Notes under the pieces: model-generated
The model's database searches: none
The model's input: only the letters and a program-made list of their open reading frames with translations
Told to the model about the DNA's origin: nothing
Assembly (NCBI GenBank): GCA_020832405.1
Contig: JAFIET010000010.1
Span: forward strand, 1-64,000
DNA: 64,000 nt
From: Balneolales bacterium
GTDB lineage: Bacteria > Bacteroidota > Rhodothermia > Balneolales > Cyclonatronaceae
Direction of reading: 5' to 3'
Shown here: piece by piece, positions 8,724 to 18,335 of the stretch
How positions within the stretch are numbered: the first letter of the stretch is position 1
Layout: the number at the start of each line of letters is the position of its first letter
Made by a program: the position numbers and the translations under genes

Positions 8724-11700
8724 ATGAATACAAACTTAACAATCGGAACTGCAACACATAAACTGATTCCTGACGATGCAGGCCTGCCCTGCGATTACAT
8801 TTTTGAGGAAGTCAGCGAATCTTTTGAACAGCTTACGGGCCTCGGCAGGGAAGCTGTTGCAGGAAAGCGTGCTTCTGAAGTTTTCCGGGGCAAGAAAGCG
8901 GCAGAGGCCGGTTATCCTGAGCTGTCCGCTTTTGCCAAAACGGCCTCCGAGTGTCGCGAAGCTGTTTATGAAACCTACAGCAGGCTAAGCGGAAAGAAGC
9001 TGCAGCTCGTAGTGTATCCGGTCGAAAAACTGCTTTTCCGCGTCATTATTACCGATATTACGCCGGCGAACAGTCAGCGGGAAAGTACAGCGCTTTTTTT
9101 TGATATAAACCCGGATGCCTTATGTATTGCCGACTCAGAAGGGAAAGTAATAAAAGCTAACCCTGCTTTTGAGCAGATACTGGGTTACGGCAGCGGGGAT
9201 CTGAGTTTTTGTAACCTCATCAGTTCGGCCCATCCCCGAGATTTAAGCCGTACAAAGCAGTGTTGGGAAGCCTTGTTGAAGGGTGAGCTTGTCGCCTCGT
9301 TCACCAACCAAAGCCGTTGCAATAACGATTCATATAAAAGTATAGAATGGCACCTGAGTCTTGTGGGGAATCAGGTATATGCCGTTGCAAAGGATATTAC
9401 AGAGCGGGTGGCAAGGGAAAGCGAGCTTTTGGAAAGCAAAAAGCAGGCGGATCTTTTTTTTAATCAGTCGCTGCACGGTTTTTTTATCTGTATGCTGGAT
9501 GAGCCTGTTGAATGGAACGAGCATACCGATAAGGAGAAAATGCTGGATTACATCTTTGCACATCAGCGGATGACGCGCGTAAATCAGGCACTGCTGGATC
9601 AGTACGGGGCTACAGAACAGGAATTTATCGGCATAACGGTTGGTGAACTTTTCAGGCATAATCGGCAACATGGCCGCGCAATCTGGAGGGGGCTGTTTGA
9701 CAGGGGGAGATGGCATGTGCAAACACGGGAACAAAAGTTCGACGGCACACCTATGCTGATTGAAGGCGACTACGTTTGCATGTACGACGAACAGGGCCGG
9801 GTTACCGGTCATTTCGGGGTTCAGGTGGATATAAGCGAGCGTGAAAAAACGGAAGCGGCGCTTCGTACAGCTGAAGCTAAACTTCAGAAAACCGCGTATG
9901 ACCTCACGGAAAACATACCCATCGGCACCTATACCATGGTGCAGCCACCCGATGGCGGGCTGGCCTATTTTTCTTTTATGAGCAGCCGTTTTCTGAAGCT
10001 CACCGGTCTGAGCCGGGAAGAGGCCGCATCTGACCCCATGAAGGGCTTTGCTTGTGTGCACCCTGACGACTTCGATGAGTGGGTGGCTCTGAATGTGAAA
10101 ACCTTTGAAACAAAAAGTCCGTTTTTTGGCGAAACCAGAGTTGTTGTGGATGGTGAAACGCGCTGGATTACCGCTGAATCTGTTCCGCGCACCCTGCCGG
10201 ACGGCTCAACGGTTTGGGAAGGCGTGCTCGCAGATATCACTGACCGCAAAAAGGCGGAAAAGGCACTGAGCGAAAGTCTGCAGCGCTTTAATGATCTGGT
10301 AGATCATGTTTCCGTCGGGGTTTATGTATTCTGGGTACGGGCAAACGGAAGCATGGATTTCGAATACGTGAGTGACGGATGGTGTGCCATGAATAACCTC
10401 AGCCGGGAAGAGATCCTGCAGGATGCTGCTCTGAGCTTTAAACTGTTTCATCCCGATGAACTCGATGACTTTATGGCACTGAACGCTGAGGCTATGCGCG
10501 AAAAAAAGCGGTTCAGATGGGAAGGCAGGATTATCGTTGACGGAAAGGTAAGCTACGCCCTGATTGAATCAACACCCGTTTTCTTTGAAAACGGCGACAG
10601 CCGCTGGTTCGGCATTCAGCAGGATGTTACGGAAGGCAAGAAGTTAAGGGAACAGCTCATCAGGGAGAAAGAAAAAGCGGAATCGGCCAGTGTTGCCAAA
10701 AGCCGGTTCCTGGCTGCCATGAGTCATGAAATCCGCACTCCCCTGAACGGGGTGATCGGCTTTACCGAGCTGTTAAAAAATACCGGTCTTTCACCCGTTC
10801 AGAAACAGTATGTTGAAAATGCAAATACCGCGGGCAGGTCGCTGCTGGGCATTATTAATGATATCCTGGATTTTTCAAAGATTGAAGCAAACATGCTTGA
10901 ACTGGAAGAAATCCGGACGGATATGGACGCTTTGTTTGAGAGCTGTATTGACGTTATTACCTATGCAGCCGGTGAGAAACAGCTTGAAATCCTGTATGAT
11001 GCCGACCCGGAACTGCCCCGCTTTGCCTGGGTTGATCCTGTGCGCCTGCGTCAGGTTGTAACCAACCTGCTGAGTAATGCGGTTAAATTTACGGATGAGG
11101 GGGAAGTCGCCCTGATTATCCGCTGTACAGCCGAAAATCAAAAGCAGCGTGCCATTCAGGTAGCGGTACGTGATACCGGTATCGGAATCACAAAATCACA
11201 GCGCGAAAAACTGTTCAAATCATTCTCGCAGGCAGATACCTCCACAACCCGAAAATACGGCGGCACCGGTCTTGGTCTGGCGATATCAGATATGATTGTC
11301 AGGAAAATGGGCGGGAAAATTGAGGTAGAGAGCATACCCGGTAAAGGCTCAGTATTTCATTTTGAAATTATGGTGCAAACGGAGCTCGCTCCGCGTTTTC
11401 AACAGGAAAGGCCAATCCGGCTTAAAAATGTGCTGATTGCGGACGATAATGCGCGTAACCGCGAAATACTACAGCGCACACTTGCGGTAGCAGGGCTGGG
11501 AACTCTTCCCTGCGACAGTGCAGCCACAGCCCTGAGGGCCCTGGAGCAGCAGGATGTCGATGCCGTTTTGTGTGACTACCGTATGCCCGGCATGAACGGT
11601 ATTGAAATGATCCGCTACATCCGGGAAAACATGCAGCTGCATCCGGAAACATTGCCTGTAATTCTCATGCATGGCTCAGGGGATACTTCCGGGCTTTTTG

Positions 11701-12617
11701 AGGAATGCGAGCGGCTCGGGGTGCGGTATCTCATTTCCAAACCTGTAAAGCAGTCGCAGCTACTGAACGCTCTTGAGCACATCCATACCACACCCGGCAG
11801 CACAGAGGTTGCCGGCCTAAGGTCGGCGGATGAGCAGATGATGGTGCCCACAGAGAAAAAAATGAAGATTCTCGTAGCGGATGATGTACCCATGAATCTG
11901 CTGCTGACCCGGGCCATGCTACAGGAGATTATACCCGGCTGTGACATTTACGAAGCTGAAAACGGCCATGCCGCCATCGAAAAGTACATCGAATGCAGTC
12001 CCGACTTGGTTTTCATGGACGTACAGATGCCGGAAAAAGACGGCCTCGGAGCAACCGAAGCAATCCGTAAAATTGAGCGGGAAACCGGCAGATACGTTCC
12101 GGTAATCGGCCTTTCTGCCGGCGTACTAAAAGAGCAGATCGAGCAGTGTTACCGCGCAGGAATGGACCGTTTTATTACCAAGCCGGTAGAGTCCGAAAAA
12201 TTGCGGGCTGTAATTTGGGATTATGCTGATCACGACTCCGAAACGGATACTAAGACGACGAACCGGGCTGATAATACGCCGCTGCGTTTTGATAAGAACA
12301 GGCTTATGGCCCGGGGCGGCGAGAAGGTTGCCACAACAGTGATTTCTTTATTGCTTACCGATATTCCTGTTTTACTCGGGCAAATTTCCGATGCATTTAA
12401 GGCCGGGCAGGCAGACAGGCTTGGCAGGCTGCTGCACAAACTGAAGGGAACAAGCATGAACGGATGCCTCTTCAGGATAACCGCCTTAGCCGAAGCAGCT
12501 GAACACAAACTCCGGACCCGTCCCGATACAGCATTTGAAGAGGCCCTGTTACCGGAGCTGATGGAGGAATGGCAAGAAGCAAGCAAAATACTTGAATCGA
12601 TAATTCAGCCAAAATGA
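8724..12617 (+). CDS. Hybrid sensor kinase: multi-PAS, HisKA, HATPase, two REC, Hpt
   Basis: This 1297-residue cytoplasmic phosphorelay protein carries about five PAS/PAC units in the first 640 residues; PAC-like ends include [36 protein letters not shown] and [12 protein letters not shown]. Next come HisKA with His668 in [11 protein letters not shown] and HATPase_c with N box [10 protein letters not shown]1 DTGIGI and G2 GTGLGLAI. Receiver 1 has Asp951 in LCDYRMPG, receiver 2 has Asp1099 in [11 protein letters not shown], and a C-terminal Hpt domain has His1238 in LLHKLKGTS. All phosphotransfer residues appear intact, so a His-Asp-His relay within one chain is expected. No separate output regulator is adjacent. 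No membrane segments are seen. Confidence 0.95.
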   Translation: MNTNLTIGTATHKLIPDDAGLPCDYIFEEVSESFEQLTGLGREAVAGKRASEVFRGKKAAEAGYPELSAFAKTASECREAVYETYSRLSGKKLQLVVYPVEKLLFRVIITDITPANSQRESTALFFDINPDALCIADSEGKVIKANPAFEQILGYGSGDLSFCNLISSAHPRDLSRTKQCWEALLKGELVASFTNQSRCNNDSYKSIEWHLSLVGNQVYAVAKDITERVARESELLESKKQADLFFNQSLHGFFICMLDEPVEWNEHTDKEKMLDYIFAHQRMTRVNQALLDQYGATEQEFIGITVGELFRHNRQHGRAIWRGLFDRGRWHVQTREQKFDGTPMLIEGDYVCMYDEQGRVTGHFGVQVDISEREKTEAALRTAEAKLQKTAYDLTENIPIGTYTMVQPPDGGLAYFSFMSSRFLKLTGLSREEAASDPMKGFACVHPDDFDEWVALNVKTFETKSPFFGETRVVVDGETRWITAESVPRTLPDGSTVWEGVLADITDRKKAEKALSESLQRFNDLVDHVSVGVYVFWVRANGSMDFEYVSDGWCAMNNLSREEILQDAALSFKLFHPDELDDFMALNAEAMREKKRFRWEGRIIVDGKVSYALIESTPVFFENGDSRWFGIQQDVTEGKKLREQLIREKEKAESASVAKSRFLAAMSHEIRTPLNGVIGFTELLKNTGLSPVQKQYVENANTAGRSLLGIINDILDFSKIEANMLELEEIRTDMDALFESCIDVITYAAGEKQLEILYDADPELPRFAWVDPVRLRQVVTNLLSNAVKFTDEGEVALIIRCTAENQKQRAIQVAVRDTGIGITKSQREKLFKSFSQADTSTTRKYGGTGLGLAISDMIVRKMGGKIEVESIPGKGSVFHFEIMVQTELAPRFQQERPIRLKNVLIADDNARNREILQRTLAVAGLGTLPCDSAATALRALEQQDVDAVLCDYRMPGMNGIEMIRYIRENMQLHPETLPVILMHGSGDTSGLFEECERLGVRYLISKPVKQSQLLNALEHIHTTPGSTEVAGLRSADEQMMVPTEKKMKILVADDVPMNLLLTRAMLQEIIPGCDIYEAENGHAAIEKYIECSPDLVFMDVQMPEKDGLGATEAIRKIERETGRYVPVIGLSAGVLKEQIEQCYRAGMDRFITKPVESEKLRAVIWDYADHDSETDTKTTNRADNTPLRFDKNRLMARGGEKVATTVISLLLTDIPVLLGQISDAFKAGQADRLGRLLHKLKGTSMNGCLFRITALAEAAEHKLRTRPDTAFEEALLPELMEEWQEASKILESIIQPK

Positions 12618-12670
12618 TGCCCCGGATTCAGCCGGCCTGAATCAGCTTTAAAACGGACCTGGCAGGCACA

Positions 12671-12707
12671 AAAAAAGCCGCCCCTCACTTCGAAGGGCGG
12701 CTTTTTA
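12671..12707. terminator. Bidirectional rho-independent terminator
   Basis: The arms AGCCGCCCCTC and GAAGGGCGGCT pair with A/T runs on both sides. The hairpin lies between the convergent hybrid kinase and ahcY. Confidence 0.88.
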
Positions 12708-12768
12708 ATTTTTGGGAAGCAGCTGCGCAAAGAGAACCGTGCTGCGCATCTGCCCGGAGCAGTGCCGC

Positions 12769-14076
12769 TTAGTAGCGGTAATAATCCGGCTTGAACGGAC
12801 CCTGCTGCTTAATGCCGAGGTACTGTGCCTGATCGGGGGTAAGCTCGTCGAGTTCAACGCCGATTTTGGCGAGATGCAGCTTGGCTACTTTCTCGTCAAG
12901 CTCTTTCGGGAGCACGTGCACATCAACAGAAAACTCTTCGGGACGGGTCCAAAGCGCGATTTGCGCAAGGGTTTGGTTGGTGAAGCTGTTCGACATCACA
13001 AAGCTCGGGTGACCTGTAGCGCAGCCGAGGTTCACGAGGCGGCCTTCGGCGAGCAGGTAGATGGTGTTGCCGTTCGGCAGGGTGTAGGCATCAACCTGAT
13101 CTTTGATGGTGTCTTTTTTGCCGTTGGCGTTGAGCCATTTCACCTGAATCTCGGAATCGAAGTGACCGATGTTGCACACGATGGCCTGATCTTTCATCAC
13201 CTCAAAATGCTCGGCGCGGATTACATCCTTGCAGCCGGTAGCGGTCACGAAGATGTTGCCTTCACGGGCCGCATCATCCATTTTCTTCACTTCGTAACCG
13301 TCCATAGCGGCCTGAAGCGCGCAGATGGGGTCGATTTCGGTAACGATAACGCGGGCGCCGTAGGAGCGCAGGTTTTCGGCTGAGCCTTTGCCCACATCAC
13401 CGTAACCGGCCACAACCGCCACTTTGCCGGCAATCATCACATCGGTTGCCCGCTTGATGCCGTCCACGAGGGACTCCCGGCAGCCGTATAGGTTATCGAA
13501 TTTGCTCTTGGTAACGGAGTCGTTCACGTTGATGGCCGGAACTTTCAGCGTGCCTTCTTTGGCCATCTGATACAGGCGGTGAACGCCGGTTGTGGTTTCT
13601 TCGGAGAGGCCGCGGATGCCTTCAAGCAGCTCGGGGTAGTCGTCGTGCACCATAGCGGTGAGGTCGCCGCCGTCGTCGAGAATCATGTTCAGCGGCTGAC
13701 CATCAGGGAAAAACAGGGTCTGCTCGATGCACCAGTTGAACTCTTCTTCGCTCATGCCTTTCCAGGCGTACACCGGAACGCCGGCTGCGGCGATGGCTGC
13801 TGCTGCGTGATCCTGTGTGGAGAAGATGTTGCAGCTCGACCAGGTAACGTCGGCGCCCAGCTCAACGAGGGTTTCAATGAGAACGGCGGTTTGCACGGTC
13901 ATGTGCAGGCAGCCGGCGATGCGTGCGCCTTTGAGAGGCTTGCTTTGGCCGTACTCTTCGCGAAGCGCCATGAGGCCGGGCATTTCTGCCTCGGCGACTT
14001 TAATTTCCTTGCGGCCCCATTCGGCCAGACTGATGTCTTTTACCTTGTAGGGGAGTTTTTCTTTGGTTTCGATCAT
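12769..14076 (-). CDS. ahcY: Adenosylhomocysteinase
   Basis: This 435-residue enzyme is full length for the bacterial family. It hydrolyses S-adenosylhomocysteine to adenosine and homocysteine in the activated methyl cycle. Diagnostic stretches are the substrate region [11 protein letters not shown] near residue 56, [15 protein letters not shown], the block [13 protein letters not shown], the NAD-binding Rossmann loop [13 protein letters not shown], and the conserved C-terminal tail KPDYYRY that completes the neighbouring subunit's cofactor site. It appears monocistronic and convergent with the hybrid kinase. I looked upstream for a SAH riboswitch and saw no convincing one; a G-rich run lies about 90 nt upstream (14163-14180). 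Confidence 0.97.
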   Translation of the reverse strand: MIETKEKLPYKVKDISLAEWGRKEIKVAEAEMPGLMALREEYGQSKPLKGARIAGCLHMTVQTAVLIETLVELGADVTWSSCNIFSTQDHAAAAIAAAGVPVYAWKGMSEEEFNWCIEQTLFFPDGQPLNMILDDGGDLTAMVHDDYPELLEGIRGLSEETTTGVHRLYQMAKEGTLKVPAINVNDSVTKSKFDNLYGCRESLVDGIKRATDVMIAGKVAVVAGYGDVGKGSAENLRSYGARVIVTEIDPICALQAAMDGYEVKKMDDAAREGNIFVTATGCKDVIRAEHFEVMKDQAIVCNIGHFDSEIQVKWLNANGKKDTIKDQVDAYTLPNGNTIYLLAEGRLVNLGCATGHPSFVMSNSFTNQTLAQIALWTRPEEFSVDVHVLPKELDEKVAKLHLAKIGVELDELTPDQAQYLGIKQQGPFKPDYYRY

Positions 14077-14190
14077 AAATACGTTTTCGGAATCAATTTG
14101 GATTAGCCTTGTAAAATACGCTTAATTCGCTGTTTTTTCAATGCGTGATGGTGATGTAAACAGGCGGGCGGGCGGGGGCGTTCAGGCTCT

Positions 14191-14310
14191 GATGGCACGC
14201 GGATTGAGCGGGGGCTTTAAGGCTCTCTGATGGCACGCGGATTTTTCGGATGCGGGGCAGCGCGGATTTGCGCGGATATGTTGTTTGAATCCGCGTTTGA
14301 AAATCCGCCT
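14191..14310 (+). repeat. R1 intergenic repeat, partial copy (c0)
   Basis: Two copies of the R1 landmark GGCACGCGGATT lie here (near 14193 and 14231), followed by CGCGGATTTGCGCGGAT-type sequence and a reversed AATCCGCG segment. Only the left module of R1 is present; the CTTCGCGG module is missing. The copy lies between ahcY and the M1 peptidase, directly after a GGCG-repeat run. Confidence 0.7.
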
Positions 14311-14345
14311 CATCAGCGTTCCATTATTTCCGAATCAGCCCGCAC

Positions 14346-16544
14346 TCACTTCACCAGGGTAACGGCCCGTACTTCGGTGCGGCCTGTTGCGCGCATCACT
14401 ACAAAATAGACGCCGCTTGCTGCGCTGCCGGCCTGCCACGGAAGCAGATGTTCGCCGGTGAGCATCAATCCTTCAAAAAGAACCGTTACCCGCCGGCCGT
14501 TCAAATCATAGATTTCTGCCCGGATTTCGGCCGGCTCGCTCAGAGTGAAGGGGATGAGCACGCGGGCGTTGAAGGGGTTGGGGTAGGGCGGAAGCAGCTG
14601 GAGTCCGCCGGGAAGTTCGCGGCCGATATCGGCAAAGCTGCCGGGGAAAACGTCGGCGCGGCCAAGCAGCAGATGCGATTCCGGGTCGGGTTCGGGCACG
14701 GCCGGCGGGAAGGGAAGCCGGAATTCCGCTTCGAGGGGCTCGCCCGGTGACGGCAGCGGCAGGCTCAGCGTTGTGTCGCGCGTGCCGCCGGCTTCGGGAA
14801 TCCGGAGCTGCAGCGGCACGGACCAATCCGCCGGACCCTCCGCTGAAGCACGCGTTGCCGCCTGAAGCCGCAGCAGGTAGCCTTGGCCGGAGTGATCCGA
14901 AACCGGACGCACCGCGTAGCGCAGCCCGAGCTCGGCATGGGCAAGCCCGTAGATCCAGGTATCAAAAAAGCCCCGCAGCGGCGCTCCGCTGAAGGCCTCC
15001 GCATGGGCGATAAAATCTTCGGTTGTTGCCGAGCCGTGCAGAAAGTCGCCCTGCACCCAACTTCGGAGCAGGCCGAAAAAGGCATCATCCCCCAGTAAAA
15101 TTCGCAGCTGATGCAGCACCATCGCGCCTTTGAGGTAGCTTGTGCGGTAGCGGAAAATGCGGGCGACCGAAGCATCCGGCGCTGACGGATCAATACGCTC
15201 AGAGGGCACAAACACGCGGCCCGCCGGTTCAGCCGTGATTTGCCCGATCACCCCGCGCCGCCACTCGCGAAAGGCCGCGGGTCCGTCGAAGGCTTCGATC
15301 ACCAGGCCCTCGGCGTAGGTCGCGAAGCTCTCGTTCAGCCAGATGTCTTCCCAGCGCGCGCAGGTTATCGCGTTGCCAAACCACTGATGCGCCAGCTCGT
15401 GTGCCACAAGCGCCCGCGAAAAATTATGCATCGAGCTCATGGTCTGATGCTCCATGCCGCCGCGCCGTCCGAACATGGCGTGCCCGTATTTTTCGCTGAG
15501 GAAAGGATAGGGGCCGAAAAGCTCTGTAAACAGCGCAAGCATGGGCAGGGTGAGGCGGGCCTGCTCCCGCAGCAGGGGCGTATCGGCATCGGGGTACACG
15601 AAGTTGACGACCGGCAGGGAATCCTGCGGACTGTGCCGGAAGTAGTCGGTGAAGCTCACGTAAGGCGCGGCTGCCACCGAAATGAGGTAGTGCGCGATGG
15701 GATAGCGGGAGCGCCAGTGCCACTCGGTATGCCCGTTAGGTAGCGGCGTTTCCCGGACGAGGAGTCCGTTGGAAGCCAGGGTGAGGCCGTCGGGGATGCG
15801 GGCTATCACATCCGATGAATCGGCCTTCACGGCCGGTGTGTTGAGGTTTGGGAACCAGTCCCGCGCGCCGAAGGGCTGACTCAGCGACCAGAAGTGCGGT
15901 GCCCCGCCCCTGCGCGTGAACACAAAACTGCCGAAGCCGGTGCTGCCCGGCCGCCCCTCGTACGCAATCCGGATGAGGCGCTGTGTTTCGGTGTCGGGGA
16001 GGGCGGCGAGCTCAATCTCCACGAGAAAATCTACCGGACCCGCACTGCGTGTAAACGGCAGCTCAGCCCCGGTAGCAGCATCCGTGATTCCCGAAATGTG
16101 CAGGCTGCGGTTCAGTTCAAGGGTGATGCGCGCCTTGCCCTGCGGAAAGTGCAGCAGCAGGTCCGCGTGTCCGCTGATGCGCTCCTCGTCCGGATCGATA
16201 TCGAGGTTGAGCCCGTAATAGCCGACCCGGAAACCGGGATCAGCATGGCTGTGGGCATCCCCCGAAAACCACCCGAATCCTCCGTGAGGCAAGCCCGGAG
16301 AGGATTTCAGCTCCGCACAGCTCAGGGCGCCGTCTGCCTGAACGAGCGGAAGTGCGGGCGCGGAGGGCATCCCGTTTTGGGCCCAAACTGAAGCCGTAAA
16401 ACTGACGGAAAGCGTGAGTCCCAAAAAGCAGACCTGCATCAGGTGCCGGGCGCCGGCATGGGAGCGCATCCCCCGAAACACGCCTGAACCCGCAGCAGAC
16501 AGGAGCAACGACAAAATCCGGAGCGCAGCAGCAAAGCGGGTCAT
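14346..16544 (-). CDS. Secreted M1-family metallopeptidase with type IX secretion tail
   Basis: With the start at 16544 this is a 732-residue gluzincin aminopeptidase. The zinc motif is HELAH (His382, His386) followed by Glu405 in NESFA, the exact HEXXH-x18-E spacing of M1. The upstream GGMEH matches the exopeptidase GxMEN loop. An N-terminal secretion signal ends near SVWAQ. The C-terminal 80 residues (PYPNPFNARVLIPF, then IYDLNGRRV and GVYFVVM) form a Por-type sorting domain, so the enzyme is probably exported across the outer membrane by the type IX system. The open frame continues upstream to 16760, but that part is translated R1 repeat. Starts at 16469 or 16439 are also possible. It should trim peptides outside the cell. 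Confidence 0.9.
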   Translation of the reverse strand: MTRFAAALRILSLLLSAAGSGVFRGMRSHAGARHLMQVCFLGLTLSVSFTASVWAQNGMPSAPALPLVQADGALSCAELKSSPGLPHGGFGWFSGDAHSHADPGFRVGYYGLNLDIDPDEERISGHADLLLHFPQGKARITLELNRSLHISGITDAATGAELPFTRSAGPVDFLVEIELAALPDTETQRLIRIAYEGRPGSTGFGSFVFTRRGGAPHFWSLSQPFGARDWFPNLNTPAVKADSSDVIARIPDGLTLASNGLLVRETPLPNGHTEWHWRSRYPIAHYLISVAAAPYVSFTDYFRHSPQDSLPVVNFVYPDADTPLLREQARLTLPMLALFTELFGPYPFLSEKYGHAMFGRRGGMEHQTMSSMHNFSRALVAHELAHQWFGNAITCARWEDIWLNESFATYAEGLVIEAFDGPAAFREWRRGVIGQITAEPAGRVFVPSERIDPSAPDASVARIFRYRTSYLKGAMVLHQLRILLGDDAFFGLLRSWVQGDFLHGSATTEDFIAHAEAFSGAPLRGFFDTWIYGLAHAELGLRYAVRPVSDHSGQGYLLRLQAATRASAEGPADWSVPLQLRIPEAGGTRDTTLSLPLPSPGEPLEAEFRLPFPPAVPEPDPESHLLLGRADVFPGSFADIGRELPGGLQLLPPYPNPFNARVLIPFTLSEPAEIRAEIYDLNGRRVTVLFEGLMLTGEHLLPWQAGSAASGVYFVVMRATGRTEVRAVTLVK

Positions 16545-16616
16545 GGGGGGAAAGGTGAAGAGGTGATGACGGGTGACGAAGATTAAAATAAGCGAAGGAG
16601 CAGGAAAAACCTTAAA

Positions 16617-16772
16617 CCCTTCGTGCCATCCTTTGCGCCCTTCGTGGTAAAAATCAGCGGGTCGTGGTTTAACCGCGAAGGTCACGAAGGGTAACACGAA
16701 GACCGCGAAAGGGGGAGGCTTTTCCGGCATCGGAGCTTTGAGAGGCTTCATGTACATCATCCTAAAAAATCC
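16617..16772 (-). repeat. R1 intergenic repeat, inverted copy (c1)
   Basis: The CTTCGTGG/ACCGCGAAGG hairpin-forming module (CCTTTGCGCCCTTCGTGG, then TTTAACCGCGAAGGTCACG) is followed by a shared tail GGCTTTTCCGGCATCGGAGC and ATCATCCTAAAAAA. The tail is almost identical to that of copy c2 at 17201. Orientation is opposite to the copies at 19.6, 29.0 and 30.6 kb. The repeat runs into the upstream end of the M1 peptidase frame. Confidence 0.85.
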
Positions 16773-16808
16773 ACTTTCAAAGAACCGGCAAGTACGAAGA
16801 ATTATTTG

Positions 16809-16822
16809 TACTTTTAAAAGTA
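16809..16822. promoter_or_regulatory. Palindromic operator candidate upstream of phd-like gene
   Basis: TACTTTTAAAAGTA is a perfect 14-nt palindrome, 24 nt before the antitoxin start. An AAGTAC half-site lies at about 16790. Phd/YefM antitoxins typically repress their own promoter by binding such palindromes, so this is a plausible autoregulatory site. Confidence 0.5.
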
Positions 16823-16846
16823 TGTTTAAAATAAATTCAACCTCCT

Positions 16847-17140
16847 ATGGCAACTGCACGACTCGACATTAACAAAGACATTCAGCCGGTTTCTGAATTT
16901 CGGAAACATGCGGCTGATTTCATTGACCGCATCAAAACAGAAAAACGGCCGATCGTTCTCACGCAGCATGGTAAAAGTGCGGCTGTGCTGGTAGATGTTT
17001 CGGAGTACCAGCGCATGCAGGAAAAAATCGAGCTGATGGAAGACCTGCTCGAGGCAGAACGGCAAATCTCAGCCGGCAGGGTTCTAACCCACGAGGAAGC
17101 CAAACAGCGGATTAAAGAAAACCTGGCAAAGTGGAAATAG
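16847..17140 (+). CDS. Phd/YefM-family antitoxin (orphan)
   Basis: This 97-residue protein has the Phd/YefM layout. The N-terminal DNA-binding fold includes VSEFRKHAADFIDRI, then the hallmark RPIVLTQHGKSAAVLVDVSEYQRM, then an acidic/basic helical C-terminal tail (LLEAERQISAGRVLTHEEAKQRI) that would wrap the toxin. The cognate toxin frame begins at 17131, overlapping the last codons, but is cut to 19 codons (see next entry). The antitoxin therefore has no functional partner here. The gene is flanked by two near-identical direct R1 copies (16617 and 17201). A self-regulatory palindrome lies just upstream. Confidence 0.88.
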   Translation: MATARLDINKDIQPVSEFRKHAADFIDRIKTEKRPIVLTQHGKSAAVLVDVSEYQRMQEKIELMEDLLEAERQISAGRVLTHEEAKQRIKENLAKWK

Positions 17141-17190
17141 TTTGGACAAATCAGGCAGATAAAAACGCAGGCATAATTTTTACGCCATAA
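17131..17190 (+). pseudogene. Truncated RelE/ParE-type toxin remnant
   Basis: A GTG at 17131 overlaps the antitoxin end and opens the frame VEIVWTNQADKNAGIIFTP, which stops at TAA 17188-17190. The first ten residues match the standard N-terminus of RelE/ParE toxins (xEIVWTxxAxKD), and the overlap is the usual antitoxin-toxin coupling. The homology ends after about 15 residues and R1 repeat c2 begins within about 15 nt. The rest of the toxin has probably been replaced by the repeat. No continuation is found after the repeat. Confidence 0.7.
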
Positions 17191-17200
17191 AAAAATCCTT

Positions 17201-17400
17201 AGTGCCCTTCGTGCCATCCTTTGCGCCCTTCGTGGTAAATTCCGGAATTGAGGTTTTAACCGCGAAGGTCACGAAGGGTAACGCGAAGACCGCGAAGGGG
17301 ATGCTTTTCCGGCATCGGAGCTTTGATAGGCTTCGTATCCATCATCCTAAAAAAAATCCGCGTGAATCCGTCTCAATCCGCCCAATCCGCGTGCCATCAA
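17201..17400 (-). repeat. R1 intergenic repeat, inverted full copy (c2)
   Basis: This copy has both modules: the CTTCGTGG...ACCGCGAAGG hairpin module, a tail shared with c1 (CTTTTCCGGCATCGGAGC), then AAAAAATCCGCGTGAATCCG and AATCCGCGTGCCAT, the reverse complement of ATGGCACGCGGATT. It lies between the truncated toxin and the MazF-like gene. Confidence 0.88.
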
Positions 17401-17405
17401 TCGCT

Positions 17406-17723
17406 TTAGGGGGCGAACATTTCCTGCAGTACTTCCAGCACCCGGGCTGCGGTGGCGTCATCAATAGTGCCGAGCTGCCTGATGAGCCGGCTTTTGTCAA
17501 CCGTGCGGATCTGATCGAGTACGATCTGACCCTTTTGCCCGGCGAATCGGGTAGTGACCCGCGTCGGGTATTTTTTGAGCGTTGAAGTGAGCGGGGCGAT
17601 AATAACGGTGCGGATGTGCCGGTTCATTTCATCGGGGGAAATGATGACGCAGGGCCGGGTTTTGCGGATTTCCGAGCCTTTGGTGGGATCGAGCGAAATC
17701 AGGTGCACTTCAAATCTCTTCAC
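17406..17723 (-). CDS. MazF/PemK-family toxin
   Basis: This 105-residue protein matches the MazF/PemK endoribonuclease fold: FEVHLISLDPTKGSEIRKTRPCVIIS (the first strands and the RPxxV/I core), then RTVIIAPLTST, GQIVLDQIRTVDKSRL and the closing helix ARVLEVLQEMF. MazF enzymes cleave single-stranded mRNA. The catalytic Arg of KTRPCVI and the conserved D/T region are present. The best start is the GTG at 17723, inside the end of the antitoxin gene (14-nt overlap). A longer open frame upstream would only be antitoxin DNA read in another frame. Paired with the AbrB-type antitoxin upstream. Confidence 0.9.
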   Translation of the reverse strand: MKRFEVHLISLDPTKGSEIRKTRPCVIISPDEMNRHIRTVIIAPLTSTLKKYPTRVTTRFAGQKGQIVLDQIRTVDKSRLIRQLGTIDDATAARVLEVLQEMFAP

Positions 17724-17991
17724 CGGATGTGTCCTCCCAGCTCCACTCGGTTTCATCCCATTCGGAGTTTGGTTCGCTGCCGGACCAGTCCTCAAGCTGA
17801 TCATCAGCCTGCGCGGCCATTTTCCGAAAGGCGGCATTCCAGCCCTTACGGCTCGGCTCAGCCGCCCGCAGCACGATTTCATTATCCCGGAGAATCATCT
17901 CAATTTCGCCGCTGAGGCCGCTTTCCTCGATCAGAGGCTTCGGAATCCGGACCCCCTGAGAGTTGCCGATGCGAATCAGTTTTGTTTTCAT
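17710..17991 (-). CDS. AbrB/MazE-family antitoxin
   Basis: This 93-residue protein begins with a swapped-hairpin AbrB/MazE DNA-binding domain (TKLIRIGNSQGVRIPKPLIEESGL, then IEMILRDNEIVLRAA). Its acidic C-terminal tail is rich in Trp, Glu and Asp and would neutralise the MazF-like toxin encoded next. The start is set at MKTKLIRIGNSQG because residues before it have no match to the fold. The two genes overlap by 14 nt and form a toxin-antitoxin operon lying between R1 copies c2 and c3. Expected action: repression of its own promoter and toxin inhibition. Confidence 0.9.
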   Translation of the reverse strand: MKTKLIRIGNSQGVRIPKPLIEESGLSGEIEMILRDNEIVLRAAEPSRKGWNAAFRKMAAQADDQLEDWSGSEPNSEWDETEWSWEDTSGEEI

Positions 17992-18071
17992 GCTGTTGTG
18001 CTGTGGGTTGGAAGTATGAAGTGAAATATAATTACAATGTGGGTACGTTGCCATGTTATTAACCGCGAATT

Positions 18072-18208
18072 TGCCCTTCGTGCCATCCTTTGCGCCCTTC
18101 GCGGTAAAAATCAGCGGGACGTGGTTTAACCGCGAAGGTCACGAAGGTTAGCGCGAAGACCGCGAAGGGGGAGCATTGCAACAGGAATAAAGAAATCCGC
18201 GTGCCATA
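18072..18208 (-). repeat. R1 intergenic repeat, inverted copy (c3)
   Basis: The sequence CCTTCGTGCCATCCTTTGCG, GCGGTAAAAATCAGCGGGAC, then AACCGCGAAGGTCACGAAGG closely follows c1. A shortened end, AAATCCGCGTGCCAT, follows. It lies between mazE and the MFS gene. Confidence 0.85.
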
Positions 18209-18335
18209 AAACCCGTACCTTGGCATTCAAAAAATACAGCGGTTCGCCGTCCGCCGTCTGCCGTCCGATTGGAATCATTCCGCAAAACAAGTCGTTCAGC
18301 AAGCCTCTCAACCTTCAACCCCGTAACACCTTTTC

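Noticed and set aside
14077-14190. SAH riboswitch before ahcY
   Set aside because: No matching conserved core or pseudoknot could be seen in the leader.
16545-16760. N-terminal extension of the M1 peptidase
   Set aside because: These codons are read from R1 repeat c1, and they precede the secretion signal.
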